From Ignavibacteriae bacterium HGW-Ignavibacteriae-1 (lineage in GTDB: Bacteria; Bacteroidota; Ignavibacteria; Kapaibacteriales; UBA2268): a stretch of 51,555 bases of DNA. Positions 17,236 through 25,952 of this stretch are shown here, piece after piece. Within the stretch, counting starts at the first letter, position 1. Each line of letters starts with the position of its first letter. Where the stretch lies: contig PGYU01000019.1 in the NCBI GenBank assembly GCA_002839825.1, positions 1 through 51,555 on the forward strand. The letters run 5' to 3'. The translations under genes and the position numbers were made by a program. Below the pieces are notes generated by a model. It did no database searches. It had not been told where the DNA came from and saw only the letters and a program-made list of their open reading frames with translations.

Positions 17236-18468
17236 TTAATTCGATTTTGATGTTATATAATCCAATTTTGCTATTGCTGTGTGGTATTGAGTCAAAGCTG
17301 TGGCTCTCATTTTTCGGTATTTCAGTAATTGTTGTTGCATTCTAAGTACCTCTTCGAACTCCTTACCGGAATTACCATATGATGTAAAGATTAAATTCAG
17401 TGATTGTTGTGATAATTGTATTTGTTGTTCATAAAGTGATAATAGTTGTCTTTGTTGTCGAATCTCAAACCACACCATTTCATAATTTGAAATTAGTGAA
17501 TTTGTTAAATCAATCTTTTGATACATATAGCTTTCTTGCATTAATTTTGCTTCTGCCTCGGAAGCATCGTATTTTCCTCTGAAAATGGGAATGCTAATAC
17601 TTATCATCGGCATTATTGCATCTTTGCCGTTATCCGGCATTACTATATCACGACGTTCACCCACCATCACATAATCTAATCCAATACCGAATTTTGGCAT
17701 ACCTTGCTTTTGTGCAGACAGTTCTCCGGCTTCGCTCGCCTTTATTTTCAAGTCTAATGATTTCAAAATTGGATTGGCGGAAATCAATGAATCCTTACGG
17801 AAATCATCGGTGAAATAGTCCGTTTTGAGCGAATCGGTAATTATTACCTTCTCATTTTCTGACCTATTCAATAGTTTATTGAAAGTGGTTAATAACGGCT
17901 TTTCTTTATCAATCAAAATATTCAAATTAGTCTGTGCATCCTTGAGCATAATTTCCACCCTTAAAATATCAACCATTGTTCCAATTCCGTTTTCAAATTT
18001 TTTGGTTGAAATGTTTTTGTATGATTCAAGTATATCTATGTTTTCCTTTTCAATGGCTATCAAATCATTTAGCTCATACAATGGATAGTATGCAGCAGCC
18101 ACCTGAAAATATAATTTGTTTCGGGCATCCAGAAAATTTTGGAATTTTGCTTCTGCAATTAATGCTGCGGCATCACCCTGAGCATTTAATGTACCAAACC
18201 ATGGAAACATTTGTACAAGTGAGAACCTTGCTTGTTGTGGTCCAACTCGTGTTTCTACCGGAGAAATAAAGTACCCGAAAGTAAATGTTGGGTCAGGCAG
18301 CGAATTGACTTGTGATACTTTTTGTAATGCAGCCTCGTATTCCTTATATACTGACAGCAAGCCCGGATTGTTTTCTGCAGCTATCTTAAAAGAGTCGTCC
18401 AGCGTTTGGGCAAAGCACCATGAGTTACACAAAAGTGCGACGATTATTATTTTTGTTATATAGTTCAT
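17236..18468 (-). CDS. cusC: CusC-like TolC-family outer-membrane channel
   Basis: 410 residues with signal peptide (cut near WCFAQ). Two similar halves of long amphipathic helices and short beta strands: SLPDPTFTFGYFISPVETRVGPQ with QMFPWFGTLNAQGDAA, then GMPKFGIGLDYVMVGER with SISIPIFRGKYDASEAEA. This is the pattern of the OEP/TolC trimer forming the outer-membrane pore and periplasmic tunnel. The start overlaps the cusA stop by 4 bp and the stop lies 1 bp from cusB, so A-C-B is one translationally coupled operon. Confidence 0.9.
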   Translation of the reverse strand: MNYITKIIIVALLCNSWCFAQTLDDSFKIAAENNPGLLSVYKEYEAALQKVSQVNSLPDPTFTFGYFISPVETRVGPQQARFSLVQMFPWFGTLNAQGDAAALIAEAKFQNFLDARNKLYFQVAAAYYPLYELNDLIAIEKENIDILESYKNISTKKFENGIGTMVDILRVEIMLKDAQTNLNILIDKEKPLLTTFNKLLNRSENEKVIITDSLKTDYFTDDFRKDSLISANPILKSLDLKIKASEAGELSAQKQGMPKFGIGLDYVMVGERRDIVMPDNGKDAIMPMISISIPIFRGKYDASEAEAKLMQESYMYQKIDLTNSLISNYEMVWFEIRQQRQLLSLYEQQIQLSQQSLNLIFTSYGNSGKEFEEVLRMQQQLLKYRKMRATALTQYHTAIAKLDYITSKSN

Positions 18469-21400
18469 GATGATTGTCTTTTAAGTTTATATTCTTCACG
18501 CATACAATAAAGAGTAGGGACGATAAAGTATGTAATTGCAGCTACTATCATACCCCCGAATGCCGGAATTGCCATTGGAACCATTATGTCAGAACCACGA
18601 CCGGTTGAAGTAAGTACGGGCAGCAGAGCAATTACAGTGGTAGCGGTCGTCATTACAGCAGGTCGGATTCGGCGCTCTCCTGCTTCTGCAACAGCCTGCT
18701 TTATCCCATTTATACTATTGGTAGGGTTTCGTTCAAAACTCTGGTCGAGATAAGTTCCCATAAGAACACCATCATCGGTTGCTAATCCAAAAAGGGCTAT
18801 AAAACCAACCCAAACGGCTACACTCAGGTTAACGGTGTGCATTTGGAACAATTCACGCATATTCATTCCAAATACAGAAAAATCGGCGAACCAACCCTGT
18901 CCGTATAACCAAAGCATTATAAAACCTCCGCTGAAAGCCATAGCGATACCGGAAAAAATCATGAGTGAAGTGGTTACTGATTTAAACTGAAAATATAAAA
19001 TCAGAAAAATAATCAGTAACACAATAGGTACAATGATTGATAATCGCTTTTCTGCACGTACTTGATTTTCGTAGCTTCCTGAAAATTTGTAATTCACACC
19101 TGCCGGAACAATGAGTTCACCGTCATCAATTCTACGTTGAATCATTTCTTGGGCATCGTTCACCACATCTACTTCGGCAAATCCTTCCCTCTTGTCGAAA
19201 AGCACATAAGCTACCAGAAAAGTATTTTCGCTTTTTATAGCTTGAGGTCCACGTACATATTCGATATTAACCAATTGCCCAAGTGGTATTTGAGCCCCTG
19301 TTGGTGTTGGAATAAGAATATTTCTTAGCGATTCGGGGTCGTCGCGTAGTTCTCTAGGGTAACGTACCCTTATTGGGAAACGCTCGCGTCCTTCAACCGA
19401 AGAGGAAATCTTCATTCCGCCAATCGCGGTTTCAATTGTTTGTTGGACATCTTCAATGTTTAAGCCGTATCTGGAAATTTCATCACGATTGATATTCAGA
19501 TGAATGTAGGGTTTACCTACAATCCGGTCGGCAAATGCAGCTTCTGCTTTTACAGATGGAACTTCTTTAAGAATAGCTTCCAACTTTAAACCAAATTGCT
19601 CGATAGTTGCGAGGTCAGGTCCAAAAATTTTAATGCCCATAGGCGCCCGCATTCCGGTCTGTAACATTACAAGTCGGGTTTCAATAGGTTGTAATTTTGG
19701 AGCCGAAGTAACACCCGGTATTTTTGATACCGCCACTATTTCATTCCAAATATCATTGGATGATTTGATGTGTGCACGCCAGTTTCGGAAATAGCTGCCA
19801 TTTTCATGAGGTATCAGTTCATTTGTTGAAATACCACGTAAGAGTAGCTCTTCATTGGTCAATGTATCTCCGTTTACAAGTATAAAACGGTTATTTTTAT
19901 CTGTTTTAAATCTTTTGCGATGCCCCTTTTCATTGAGTACATATTCCGATTTGTAGTTGATTAAATTCTCAAACATGGATACAGGTGCCGGGTCAAGTGC
20001 CGATTCAACTCTACCCAACTTACCCACGGCAAGTTCCACTTCAGGGATGCCTGAAAGCAACATATCCAATTGAGCTACAACTTTCCGGTTAAATTCGACG
20101 CCCGAATGAGGCATTGATGTTGGCATAAGCAAGAAGCTACCTTCATTTAGTGAGGGCATAAACTCTTTCCCAATACCCGGGAAAGTATGGGTTAATCCCG
20201 ACCAAACAGAATTAGTTCTGACGTTCCAGCCAACCTGATCTGTTCCTTTTGCTAAAAACCCAAAAACGCTCGAAAAGCCCATCCAGATATTTACTGCCAA
20301 AAGAATTAAAAAGGTCGGAATAAGGAGAAATATCACTTTATTGTTAAGACACCATAGCAATATATTTTTGTAGAAATATTGTAATAGCCCAAATGCTCCC
20401 AGAATTAAACCAACCAACAAGGCAACAAAAATAAAGTTAAGTATAAGACTCTTACCAGCTCCAAGCGGTAACCAGTAATTTGCCAAAAGCCATATTACGC
20501 CGATAACAACTAAAATCAATTCTGCATTATCTACAACTTTACGATTAAAACGACTCTTAAACAGTTCCTTATCTTGGATTAGTGGTTTGATTAATCCGAT
20601 TAATCCAAACAACATAAGCAAGATACCCGCCCATAACATTCCAATTAATAATCCAATAATACCCACTAAAACAAGGATAAAATTTACCAATTTAATAAGA
20701 CGGGGATTTTTGATTTTAAAACCAAAAAACCAATGTGCCAATGTGGGTAAAATGAATAAGGCAACAATAAGTGCAGCAACCAAAGCAAAGGTTTTGGTAA
20801 AGGCAAGAGGACCAAATAATTTACCTTCGGCAGCCTGCATGGTAAATACAGGAATAAAACTCACAATGGTGGTCGAAACCGCAGTAAGAATTGCAGAGCT
20901 TACTTCCGCCGAACCCTTATATATGGTAGTAATTAGCTTTTGTTCGGGCGGAGCTTCATCAAGGTGTTTTATTACATTCTCAGTAAGGATAATGCCCAAA
21001 TCAACCATCGTCCCAATAGCTATAGCAATTCCCGAGAGGGCTACTATATTGGCATCAACCCCAAAATAACGCATCGCAATGAAAACCATGAGTACTGCAA
21101 TTGGCAATAGGCTCGAGATGAGCACCGATGCCCTCAGATTATAAATCATTACGATAATTACCAAAATGGTAATTAATATTTGGAGTGACAAAGCCTCTTC
21201 CAATGTCCCCAAGGTCTCATAAATTAGTTCCGAGCGGTCGTAAAAAGGTACAATTGTTAGTTGGCTCACTACTCCATTTGCAAGGGTTTTTTGGGGCAAT
21301 CCCGGCGAAATCTCCTTAATTTTATCTTTTAAATTATTAATAACTTGTAGTGGGTTCGCACCGTATCGGGCAACAGCAACACCGCCCACCACCTCGGCTC

Positions 21401-22289
21401 CGTCTTTGTCAAGCACACCTCGACGAGAGGCTGGTCCAAGTGTAACAAAAGCAATATCCTTAATGCGAATAGGGACATTGTCCTGAACAGCAACGACCGC
21501 TTTTTCAATATCTTCTACACTTTTTACATAACCTAAGCCGCGAACAAGATACTCAGCCTGATTGATTTCTATGGTTTTTGCACCTACATCTCGGTTTGAT
21601 TTTTGGACAGCCTGCATTACTTTATACAGGGGAATATTATATGCTTTCAACGCATCGGGATTTACATCAATTTGATATTCCTGTACAAAACCACCTATGG
21701 AAGCCACTTCCGAAACTCCTTCGGTTGCATTCAGTCCATATTTTACATAGAAATCCTGAACGGTACGGATTTCATGCAAATCCCATCCACCGGTTGGATT
21801 TCCTTCTTTATCTCGCCCTTCAAGCGTGTACCAATAAATTTGTCCCAAAGCAGTGGCATCGGGTCCCAATGTGGGTTGGACATCATCCGGCAACAAACCT
21901 GACGGGAGCGAACTCAATTTTTCAAGGATGCGAGAGCGTGACCAGTAAAATTCTATGTCTTCATTAAAGATAATATAAATGCTCGAAAACCCAAATATTG
22001 AGGAACTCCTAATAGTCTTTACTCCGGGAATACCTAACAAATAGGTAGTTAACGGGTAGGAGATTTGGTCTTCAATGTCTTGGGGTGAACGCCCTGCCCA
22101 AGGAGTAAAAACAATTTGTTGGTTTTCACCAATGTCGGGGATAGCATCTACCGGAACCGGATCGGATGGCAAGCCTCCAACTTCCCAACCAAATGGAGCG
22201 GTAACAATACCCCAGGCTATTAAGCCAAGCAGTACAAGTACCGTAACTAACTTATTCTCTAAAAAGTATTTGATTATTTTATTTAGCAC
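18465..22289 (-). CDS. cusA: CusA-like heavy-metal RND efflux pump
   Basis: 1274 residues. RND features: first helix (about 12-30), PVPVDAIPDIGENQQIV, TPWAGRSPQDIEDQISYPLT and GIPGVKTIRSSS typical of the CzcA/CusA group; TM4 charge motif GTMVDLGIILTENVIKHLDE for proton relay; KEFMPSLNEGSFLLMP with a Met at the place of a CusA metal-ligand Met, and LVMLQTGMRAPMGIKIFG. About 230 residues longer than E. coli CusA: residues about 520-680 hold extra hydrophobic helices between TM6 and the second porter half. Exports Cu(I)/Ag(I) with CusB and CusC. The start is GTG at 22289, preceded by AAAGGAA. Confidence 0.92.
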   Translation of the reverse strand: MLNKIIKYFLENKLVTVLVLLGLIAWGIVTAPFGWEVGGLPSDPVPVDAIPDIGENQQIVFTPWAGRSPQDIEDQISYPLTTYLLGIPGVKTIRSSSIFGFSSIYIIFNEDIEFYWSRSRILEKLSSLPSGLLPDDVQPTLGPDATALGQIYWYTLEGRDKEGNPTGGWDLHEIRTVQDFYVKYGLNATEGVSEVASIGGFVQEYQIDVNPDALKAYNIPLYKVMQAVQKSNRDVGAKTIEINQAEYLVRGLGYVKSVEDIEKAVVAVQDNVPIRIKDIAFVTLGPASRRGVLDKDGAEVVGGVAVARYGANPLQVINNLKDKIKEISPGLPQKTLANGVVSQLTIVPFYDRSELIYETLGTLEEALSLQILITILVIIVMIYNLRASVLISSLLPIAVLMVFIAMRYFGVDANIVALSGIAIAIGTMVDLGIILTENVIKHLDEAPPEQKLITTIYKGSAEVSSAILTAVSTTIVSFIPVFTMQAAEGKLFGPLAFTKTFALVAALIVALFILPTLAHWFFGFKIKNPRLIKLVNFILVLVGIIGLLIGMLWAGILLMLFGLIGLIKPLIQDKELFKSRFNRKVVDNAELILVVIGVIWLLANYWLPLGAGKSLILNFIFVALLVGLILGAFGLLQYFYKNILLWCLNNKVIFLLIPTFLILLAVNIWMGFSSVFGFLAKGTDQVGWNVRTNSVWSGLTHTFPGIGKEFMPSLNEGSFLLMPTSMPHSGVEFNRKVVAQLDMLLSGIPEVELAVGKLGRVESALDPAPVSMFENLINYKSEYVLNEKGHRKRFKTDKNNRFILVNGDTLTNEELLLRGISTNELIPHENGSYFRNWRAHIKSSNDIWNEIVAVSKIPGVTSAPKLQPIETRLVMLQTGMRAPMGIKIFGPDLATIEQFGLKLEAILKEVPSVKAEAAFADRIVGKPYIHLNINRDEISRYGLNIEDVQQTIETAIGGMKISSSVEGRERFPIRVRYPRELRDDPESLRNILIPTPTGAQIPLGQLVNIEYVRGPQAIKSENTFLVAYVLFDKREGFAEVDVVNDAQEMIQRRIDDGELIVPAGVNYKFSGSYENQVRAEKRLSIIVPIVLLIIFLILYFQFKSVTTSLMIFSGIAMAFSGGFIMLWLYGQGWFADFSVFGMNMRELFQMHTVNLSVAVWVGFIALFGLATDDGVLMGTYLDQSFERNPTNSINGIKQAVAEAGERRIRPAVMTTATTVIALLPVLTSTGRGSDIMVPMAIPAFGGMIVAAITYFIVPTLYCMREEYKLKRQSS

Positions 22290-22365
22290 AAAATTTCCTT
22301 TTCCTAATTGTACTTGCCATTTATTTGCTTAGAGCCCGGAATATATTAATACTTATTAATAATCA

Positions 22366-22740
22366 TTATTCCTTAACTTCAAAACCATTATCCTTTAAAT
22401 TCCCGATTGCTTCTTTGATTTTTACTTTTTTTAATTTCATTCCGCAAAGAGGGCACTTACCGGGTTTGTCTGATATGACGTTCCAGTCCATCGGGTCTTG
22501 ATAAACAAATCCATCCTTATCAACATCTATTTCATAGACATCAATAATACCTTTTCTGATTATTGTATTATCACCACCATCATCAGTGTTATGCTTTCCA
22601 TGGTCAGAATGACCGGAGTGATTTCCATGACCTTGCATCATACTACATTGTGCATTAAGATTTGTTGCTGATAAAGCAACGAATAAAGCTGTTCCAAGAA
22701 TAATTTGAAAAACGGTTTTTTTTAGATTGATTCTAAACAT
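22366..22740 (-). CDS. Secreted heavy-metal-binding-domain protein
   Basis: 124 residues with signal peptide (about 1-31, ending NLNAQ). A His-rich stretch (MMQGHGNHSGHSDHGKH) precedes a heavy-metal-binding domain with YQDPMDWNVISDKPGKCPLC then GMKL, the same Cys-x2-Cys-Gly-Met type as in the CusB adaptor. A periplasmic Cu/Ag buffer or chaperone is the likely role, handing metal to CusB. It lies 76 bp upstream of cusA. Confidence 0.82.
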   Translation of the reverse strand: MFRINLKKTVFQIILGTALFVALSATNLNAQCSMMQGHGNHSGHSDHGKHNTDDGGDNTIIRKGIIDVYEIDVDKDGFVYQDPMDWNVISDKPGKCPLCGMKLKKVKIKEAIGNLKDNGFEVKE

Positions 22741-22753
22741 TTTCTTTTCCTTT

Positions 22754-23413
22754 TTATTTATTTAAAATAAGATTCCTGACGATTGAATAAGATTTTGTAT
22801 TCAATGTGAGAAAATATATGCCTGACGGCAATTCAGAGCCGTCAAAATTGATTTGATGTATCCCTTCAGTTTGAAATTCATTAGCAATTGATATAATCAG
22901 AGCAGCATTGATATCAAGAAGATTGATAATTACATCTTGATTTTCAGGCAGCCAATAATTTATAACAGTTGATGTATTAAAAGGATTTGGGGATGCTTGC
23001 AACTGTAAACTGTTGTTTTCGGATGATTCATGAACAGCAGAAACAGAACTGACAAATATTTCAATAGGAACCATTATCGGTTCATGATGTGGATCGCCAA
23101 TTATGATGTCAGCTTTGTATGTTCCTATATCGAGTCCCGTAGCATCAACTATCATTTCAATTTCCATGATTTCAGAAATTTTTATTTCACCGGAAGTTGA
23201 ACTAAAACTAATCCAAGGCTCAGAAGCGCTTAGTTGGTAGTCCAAGCGGCTCGTAGGTCCGTCATTTGTTATATGCATTGTGAGGTCATTCATTTGACCT
23301 TTAATAACAGTATCAAAAATTTGTTGGGGATGTACAGATAAGCTCGCATAAGTATGCAACGAGAGAAAAGCCATAAAAATCACTATCATCATCAATATTT
23401 TTATTATCGACAT
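22754..23413 (-). CDS. BACON-like domain protein with T9SS sorting domain
   Basis: 219 residues: signal peptide (about 1-23), a BACON-like Ig domain (about 26-125; SASEPWISFSSTSGEIKISE has the conserved W-x-S...SG) and a C-terminal T9SS type A sorting domain (about 140-219; LQASPNPFNTSTVINYWLPENQ ... GSELPSGIYFLTL, written here as separate motifs). It should be exported through T9SS and attached to the surface or released. It sits inside the copper island, 13 bp upstream of the metal-binding protein, so a link to metal handling at the cell surface is possible but unproven. Confidence 0.82.
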   Translation of the reverse strand: MSIIKILMMIVIFMAFLSLHTYASLSVHPQQIFDTVIKGQMNDLTMHITNDGPTSRLDYQLSASEPWISFSSTSGEIKISEIMEIEMIVDATGLDIGTYKADIIIGDPHHEPIMVPIEIFVSSVSAVHESSENNSLQLQASPNPFNTSTVINYWLPENQDVIINLLDINAALIISIANEFQTEGIHQINFDGSELPSGIYFLTLNTKSYSIVRNLILNK

Positions 23414-23529
23414 TTATTTACCTACAGTATTCATGAATAAAGAAACAACTCACTATATATATTAAGTAACGGTAACAATTCTATCTACTAAACTTAAGTT
23501 GAAGTCAATACAAGTTACTTAGTAGAATA

Positions 23530-23568
23530 TATAAAATGCAGGCAGAGTTTTTACCTCTCTGCCTGCAA
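23530..23568 (-). terminator. Intrinsic terminator after the Met/His-rich lipoprotein gene
   Basis: Perfect 11-bp stem TGCAGGCAGAG (23538-23548) / CTCTGCCTGCA (23558-23568) with a 9-base loop; on the minus strand it is followed by TTTTATAT. It lies 7 bp after the stop at 23575 and separates the upstream copper genes from the T9SS protein gene. Confidence 0.85.
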
Positions 23569-23574
23569 AAAGTC

Positions 23575-24159
23575 TTAATTCCCTCTTGTTCGGAAATGTG
23601 TTATGATATTTGAATTGTCCGGTCCCTTTTTATGACAATCACAATCCTTCATACCCATTCCCCTTGACATCATTTTCCTTTCTGTCATTATTGATTTCAT
23701 ATGATTCATTACTTGGCTATCCATAAACACCATGTAGTCGGTGTCAGCTTCAAAACCGGAATCAGGCATGAACTGGCACTTAGTATTATCGGAATTCCAC
23801 TCAAAAGTACCTTTTATACAGTGGTTTTCTTTTAGATGTGCCATCATTGTACCATCGGACATCATTGAATTCATGTCCGAATGTTCCATTTTTTTTCCAT
23901 CAATATATTCAATATTCGAGATAGCATTTTGGTTGATTATGACCAAATTATCTTCAATTATGTTAGCATCCACCGGGGCAGCAAATTGGAGGATAATTGG
24001 CTCATTGATTCCAATTTCTTGAGAATCATTCGGGGTAATAGTTAAAAAATTCCCAACATACTGATTTGATGGATTGCTATCCATCATATTACTGCAGCCT
24101 AAAAATAAGGCAGTTGATATTAGCAATAAAGCTATTGTAATTTTAAGTGTTGTTTTCAC
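23575..24159 (-). CDS. Met/His-rich lipoprotein with bacterial Ig-like domain
   Basis: 194 residues from a GTG start preceded by AAAGGTG. Lipobox LFLGC (Cys22). An Ig-like (Big_5-type) fold is suggested by ITPNDSQEIGINEPIILQFAAPVD and SGFEADTDYMVF. It contains dense metal-ligand clusters: KKMEHSDMNSMMSDGTMMAH, and VMNHMKSIMTERKMMSRGMG followed by MKDCDCHKKG. Met/His/Cys clusters of this kind bind Cu(I)/Ag(I). In the copper island it is a likely periplasmic copper-binding lipoprotein. No named family was recognised. Confidence 0.75.
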   Translation of the reverse strand: MKTTLKITIALLLISTALFLGCSNMMDSNPSNQYVGNFLTITPNDSQEIGINEPIILQFAAPVDANIIEDNLVIINQNAISNIEYIDGKKMEHSDMNSMMSDGTMMAHLKENHCIKGTFEWNSDNTKCQFMPDSGFEADTDYMVFMDSQVMNHMKSIMTERKMMSRGMGMKDCDCHKKGPDNSNIITHFRTRGN

Positions 24160-24273
24160 TTTTTCACCTTTTTAAGTTAGTAAAAGTTTTTAATAAGTAA
24201 AGAAAAATTATACAGTCTTTCCTATGAGATAGAGTTCCGGAATTGAGACTCTAACTCTGAGAATTTATACTGA

Positions 24274-24591
24274 TTATGATTGGCTCATTGTTATGCACTC
24301 TGCAGCACATTTTTTACAAGCTTCCGCACAATCCTTACAACATTCAAGATGTGAAGCATGTTTACTGCATTCAGCAGCACATGCTTCACAAATTTCAGCA
24401 CACAAAGCACACAGTTTTTGACTAAACTGTGAGTCCCTAGCCTCAAATCTTGCACAAAGGGCGCAGATATCGGCACAGTCGCGGCATAATTCTATGCATT
24501 TTTGATTACCGTCTTTAATACAGTCGGTAATACATTTTTCGCAAGCAACCAGACACGCTAAACACGCGTCTATACAATTTGAATTTGTCAT
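24274..24591 (-). CDS. Cys-rich four-helix copper storage protein (Csp-like)
   Basis: 105 residues with 22 cysteines, mostly in C-x2/3-C repeats along predicted helices (CIDACLACLVACEKCITDC, CRDCADICALC, CALCAEICEACAAEC, CCKDCAEACKKCAAEC). This is the pattern of Csp/DUF326 four-helix bundles that store many Cu(I) ions inside the bundle. No signal peptide, so probably cytosolic (Csp3-like). The start was placed at ATG 24591 because AGAGGAG lies 8 bp upstream; a longer ATG at 24609 would put that sequence inside the gene. It follows the CxxCH lipoprotein closely. Confidence 0.9.
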   Translation of the reverse strand: MTNSNCIDACLACLVACEKCITDCIKDGNQKCIELCRDCADICALCARFEARDSQFSQKLCALCAEICEACAAECSKHASHLECCKDCAEACKKCAAECITMSQS

Positions 24592-24599
24592 TTTAATGA

Positions 24600-24606
24600 C
24601 TCCTCT
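24600..24606 (-). promoter_or_regulatory. Shine-Dalgarno site fixing the Csp start
   Basis: AGAGGAG on the minus strand, 8 bp before the ATG at 24591. Clear SD sequences are not universal in this window, so it is informative. Confidence 0.75.
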
Positions 24607-24608
24607 CA

Positions 24609-24986
24609 TTAATTATTTTGAGAACCTTGGTTAATCCAAGCTTGAATTTTAATTCTTTCACAATCTGAACCGGTAAAATGGTGGCTTCTTGATAAAATTC
24701 GATTACTAATTTTGACTTTGTTAGATTTAATATTGTCGAAATCTTCAAGATTAACACCACCGTACATTGATGAATTATTATGACATGAAATGCAATCGTC
24801 TAATAATGATTTGACAGTAATAGAGTACGATACATTCAACGTATCACAATCATTATCTATCAATATTGGGTCAACGATTGCAATTTCATCTCTTTCGCAT
24901 GAAATTAGCACAATTGCGAATACCAGAAGTAGCATTGAAGCACTTCTAATAAGAAATTGCCTGCATTTGTTTATATACAGTTTCAT
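24609..24986 (-). CDS. Lipoprotein with a single heme c-type CxxCH motif
   Basis: 125 residues with a lipoprotein signal (hydrophobic 15-28, lipobox VLISC). The mature part has one CISCH motif (near residue 90) in the setting SITVKSLLDDCISCHNNSSM and a C-terminal IQAWINQGSQ, as in small cytochrome-c-like domains of Bacteroidota. A distal Met ligand is not obvious (candidate in NNSSMYGG). Possible electron carrier or Cu/heme redox protein; the CxxCH could also bind another metal. First base of the stop abuts the Csp leader, so both are likely co-transcribed. Confidence 0.7.
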   Translation of the reverse strand: MKLYINKCRQFLIRSASMLLLVFAIVLISCERDEIAIVDPILIDNDCDTLNVSYSITVKSLLDDCISCHNNSSMYGGVNLEDFDNIKSNKVKISNRILSRSHHFTGSDCERIKIQAWINQGSQNN

Positions 24987-25072
24987 TTCCAGTCTCCTAT
25001 GACCTATAAATACAAATTTGCTTTTTCAGGCAAATCTAATAAGATTTTTAAGATTTAATTTTTAATATTCTA

Positions 25073-25110
25073 TAAAAAAAGGGGAATTTGCTAAAGTAAA
25101 TTTAGCAAAT
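25073..25110 (-). terminator. Terminator overlapping the stop of the Cys-rich protein gene
   Basis: Perfect 10-bp arms ATTTGCTAAA (25086-25095) / TTTAGCAAAT (25101-25110) with a 5-base loop. On the minus strand it is followed by TCCCC and seven T. One arm contains the last Cys codon and the TAA stop of the gene at 25102. Confidence 0.7.
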
Positions 25111-25698
25111 ATCAAAGGCGGGAATGTCTGATTCATCATCAGATTGAGATGTAGTATGGATATACGATATGATAAAATCATTCGGTTCCTTGAGCGGGAA
25201 TTGTATAACTTTGATTTTACATTTATCGTTGTTTATGAAATCATACTGCATTTTAGAGATTAGACAAGAAGAATTTGCATATCCTTCAAAGTTCATTTTC
25301 ACTTTTTCAGTTACAAGAACTTTGCCGGTTTGAGCAATTGATATTTCAGATGTGGAGCAACATTTCGCCTGTATCGGAGAACATTCTGCATTATTAGTTG
25401 ATTGAAATTTCGAAACCAAGATAGCAGCATCTTGATTCATATCCTTATCACAACAAGAATGCAAATTAAATTCTACTAAATCATTGCAACCACAAGATTC
25501 ATTTTGCGATTTTGTTTGCACTGCACTTCCGGAGCAGCAGCAATTGTTATGTTGCAGCGCTTCTTGAGGAGCAAAAAAAGCTAAGCGAAGAGTACCTTTA
25601 TGATTGCACTTTTGAACATTAATACTCAATCCGGTGGCTGAGATTGGTAGGCTCACCAAGAGAAGTAATGCTGCAATATGTTTAATTATGCTCAACAA
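25102..25698 (-). CDS. Cys-rich secreted protein of the copper island
   Basis: 198 residues with signal peptide (about 1-23) and about 14 cysteines, several in clusters: NNCCCSG, SCGCND, HSCCDK, QAKCCST and a C-terminal FDIC. The N-terminus (LSINVQKCNHKG) and the CC clusters recall the HYC_CC_PP-type proteins of Bacteroidota, a weak resemblance. The start is one of two adjacent TTG codons after AAAGGA. It is the first gene of the copper island on this strand, so a metal-sensing or binding role in the periplasm is a reasonable guess only. Confidence 0.65.
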   Translation of the reverse strand: MLSIIKHIAALLLLVSLPISATGLSINVQKCNHKGTLRLAFFAPQEALQHNNCCCSGSAVQTKSQNESCGCNDLVEFNLHSCCDKDMNQDAAILVSKFQSTNNAECSPIQAKCCSTSEISIAQTGKVLVTEKVKMNFEGYANSSCLISKMQYDFINNDKCKIKVIQFPLKEPNDFIISYIHTTSQSDDESDIPAFDIC

Positions 25699-25792
25699 GT
25701 CCTTTCGTTCAATTTGTACTCAATTTTAAGCTACGCTACAATTGGAATTTTATTGTGTCTTATTCACTTTGTTTTTCAAAATGTAAAGTAAT

Positions 25793-25951
25793 AGACTTCC
25801 GAAGTCTTAAAGAGTCTTTGGGAGTTAGACTTCGGAAGTCTTTAGTATTTAACTTCAAGATGCTCTTTATATTCATATACCTTGGAAAATTAGACTTCCG
25901 AAGTCTTCATCTTTGAAGTTTTTTCATCTTTGAATTAGACTTCGGAAGTCT
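25793..25951. repeat. Four REP palindromes downstream of the second RAYT
   Basis: Copies of the 15-bp palindrome AGACTTCSGAAGTCT at 25793-25807 (central C), 25827-25841 (G), 25892-25906 (C) and 25937-25951 (G). They alternate C/G, i.e. two inverted pairs, like BIME arrangements. The last copy ends one base before the RAYT stop codon triplet at 25953. TTCATCTTTGAA occurs twice between copies three and four. The remaining sequence back to 25699 is the leader of the Cys-rich protein gene. Confidence 0.92.
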
Positions 25952-25952
25952 T

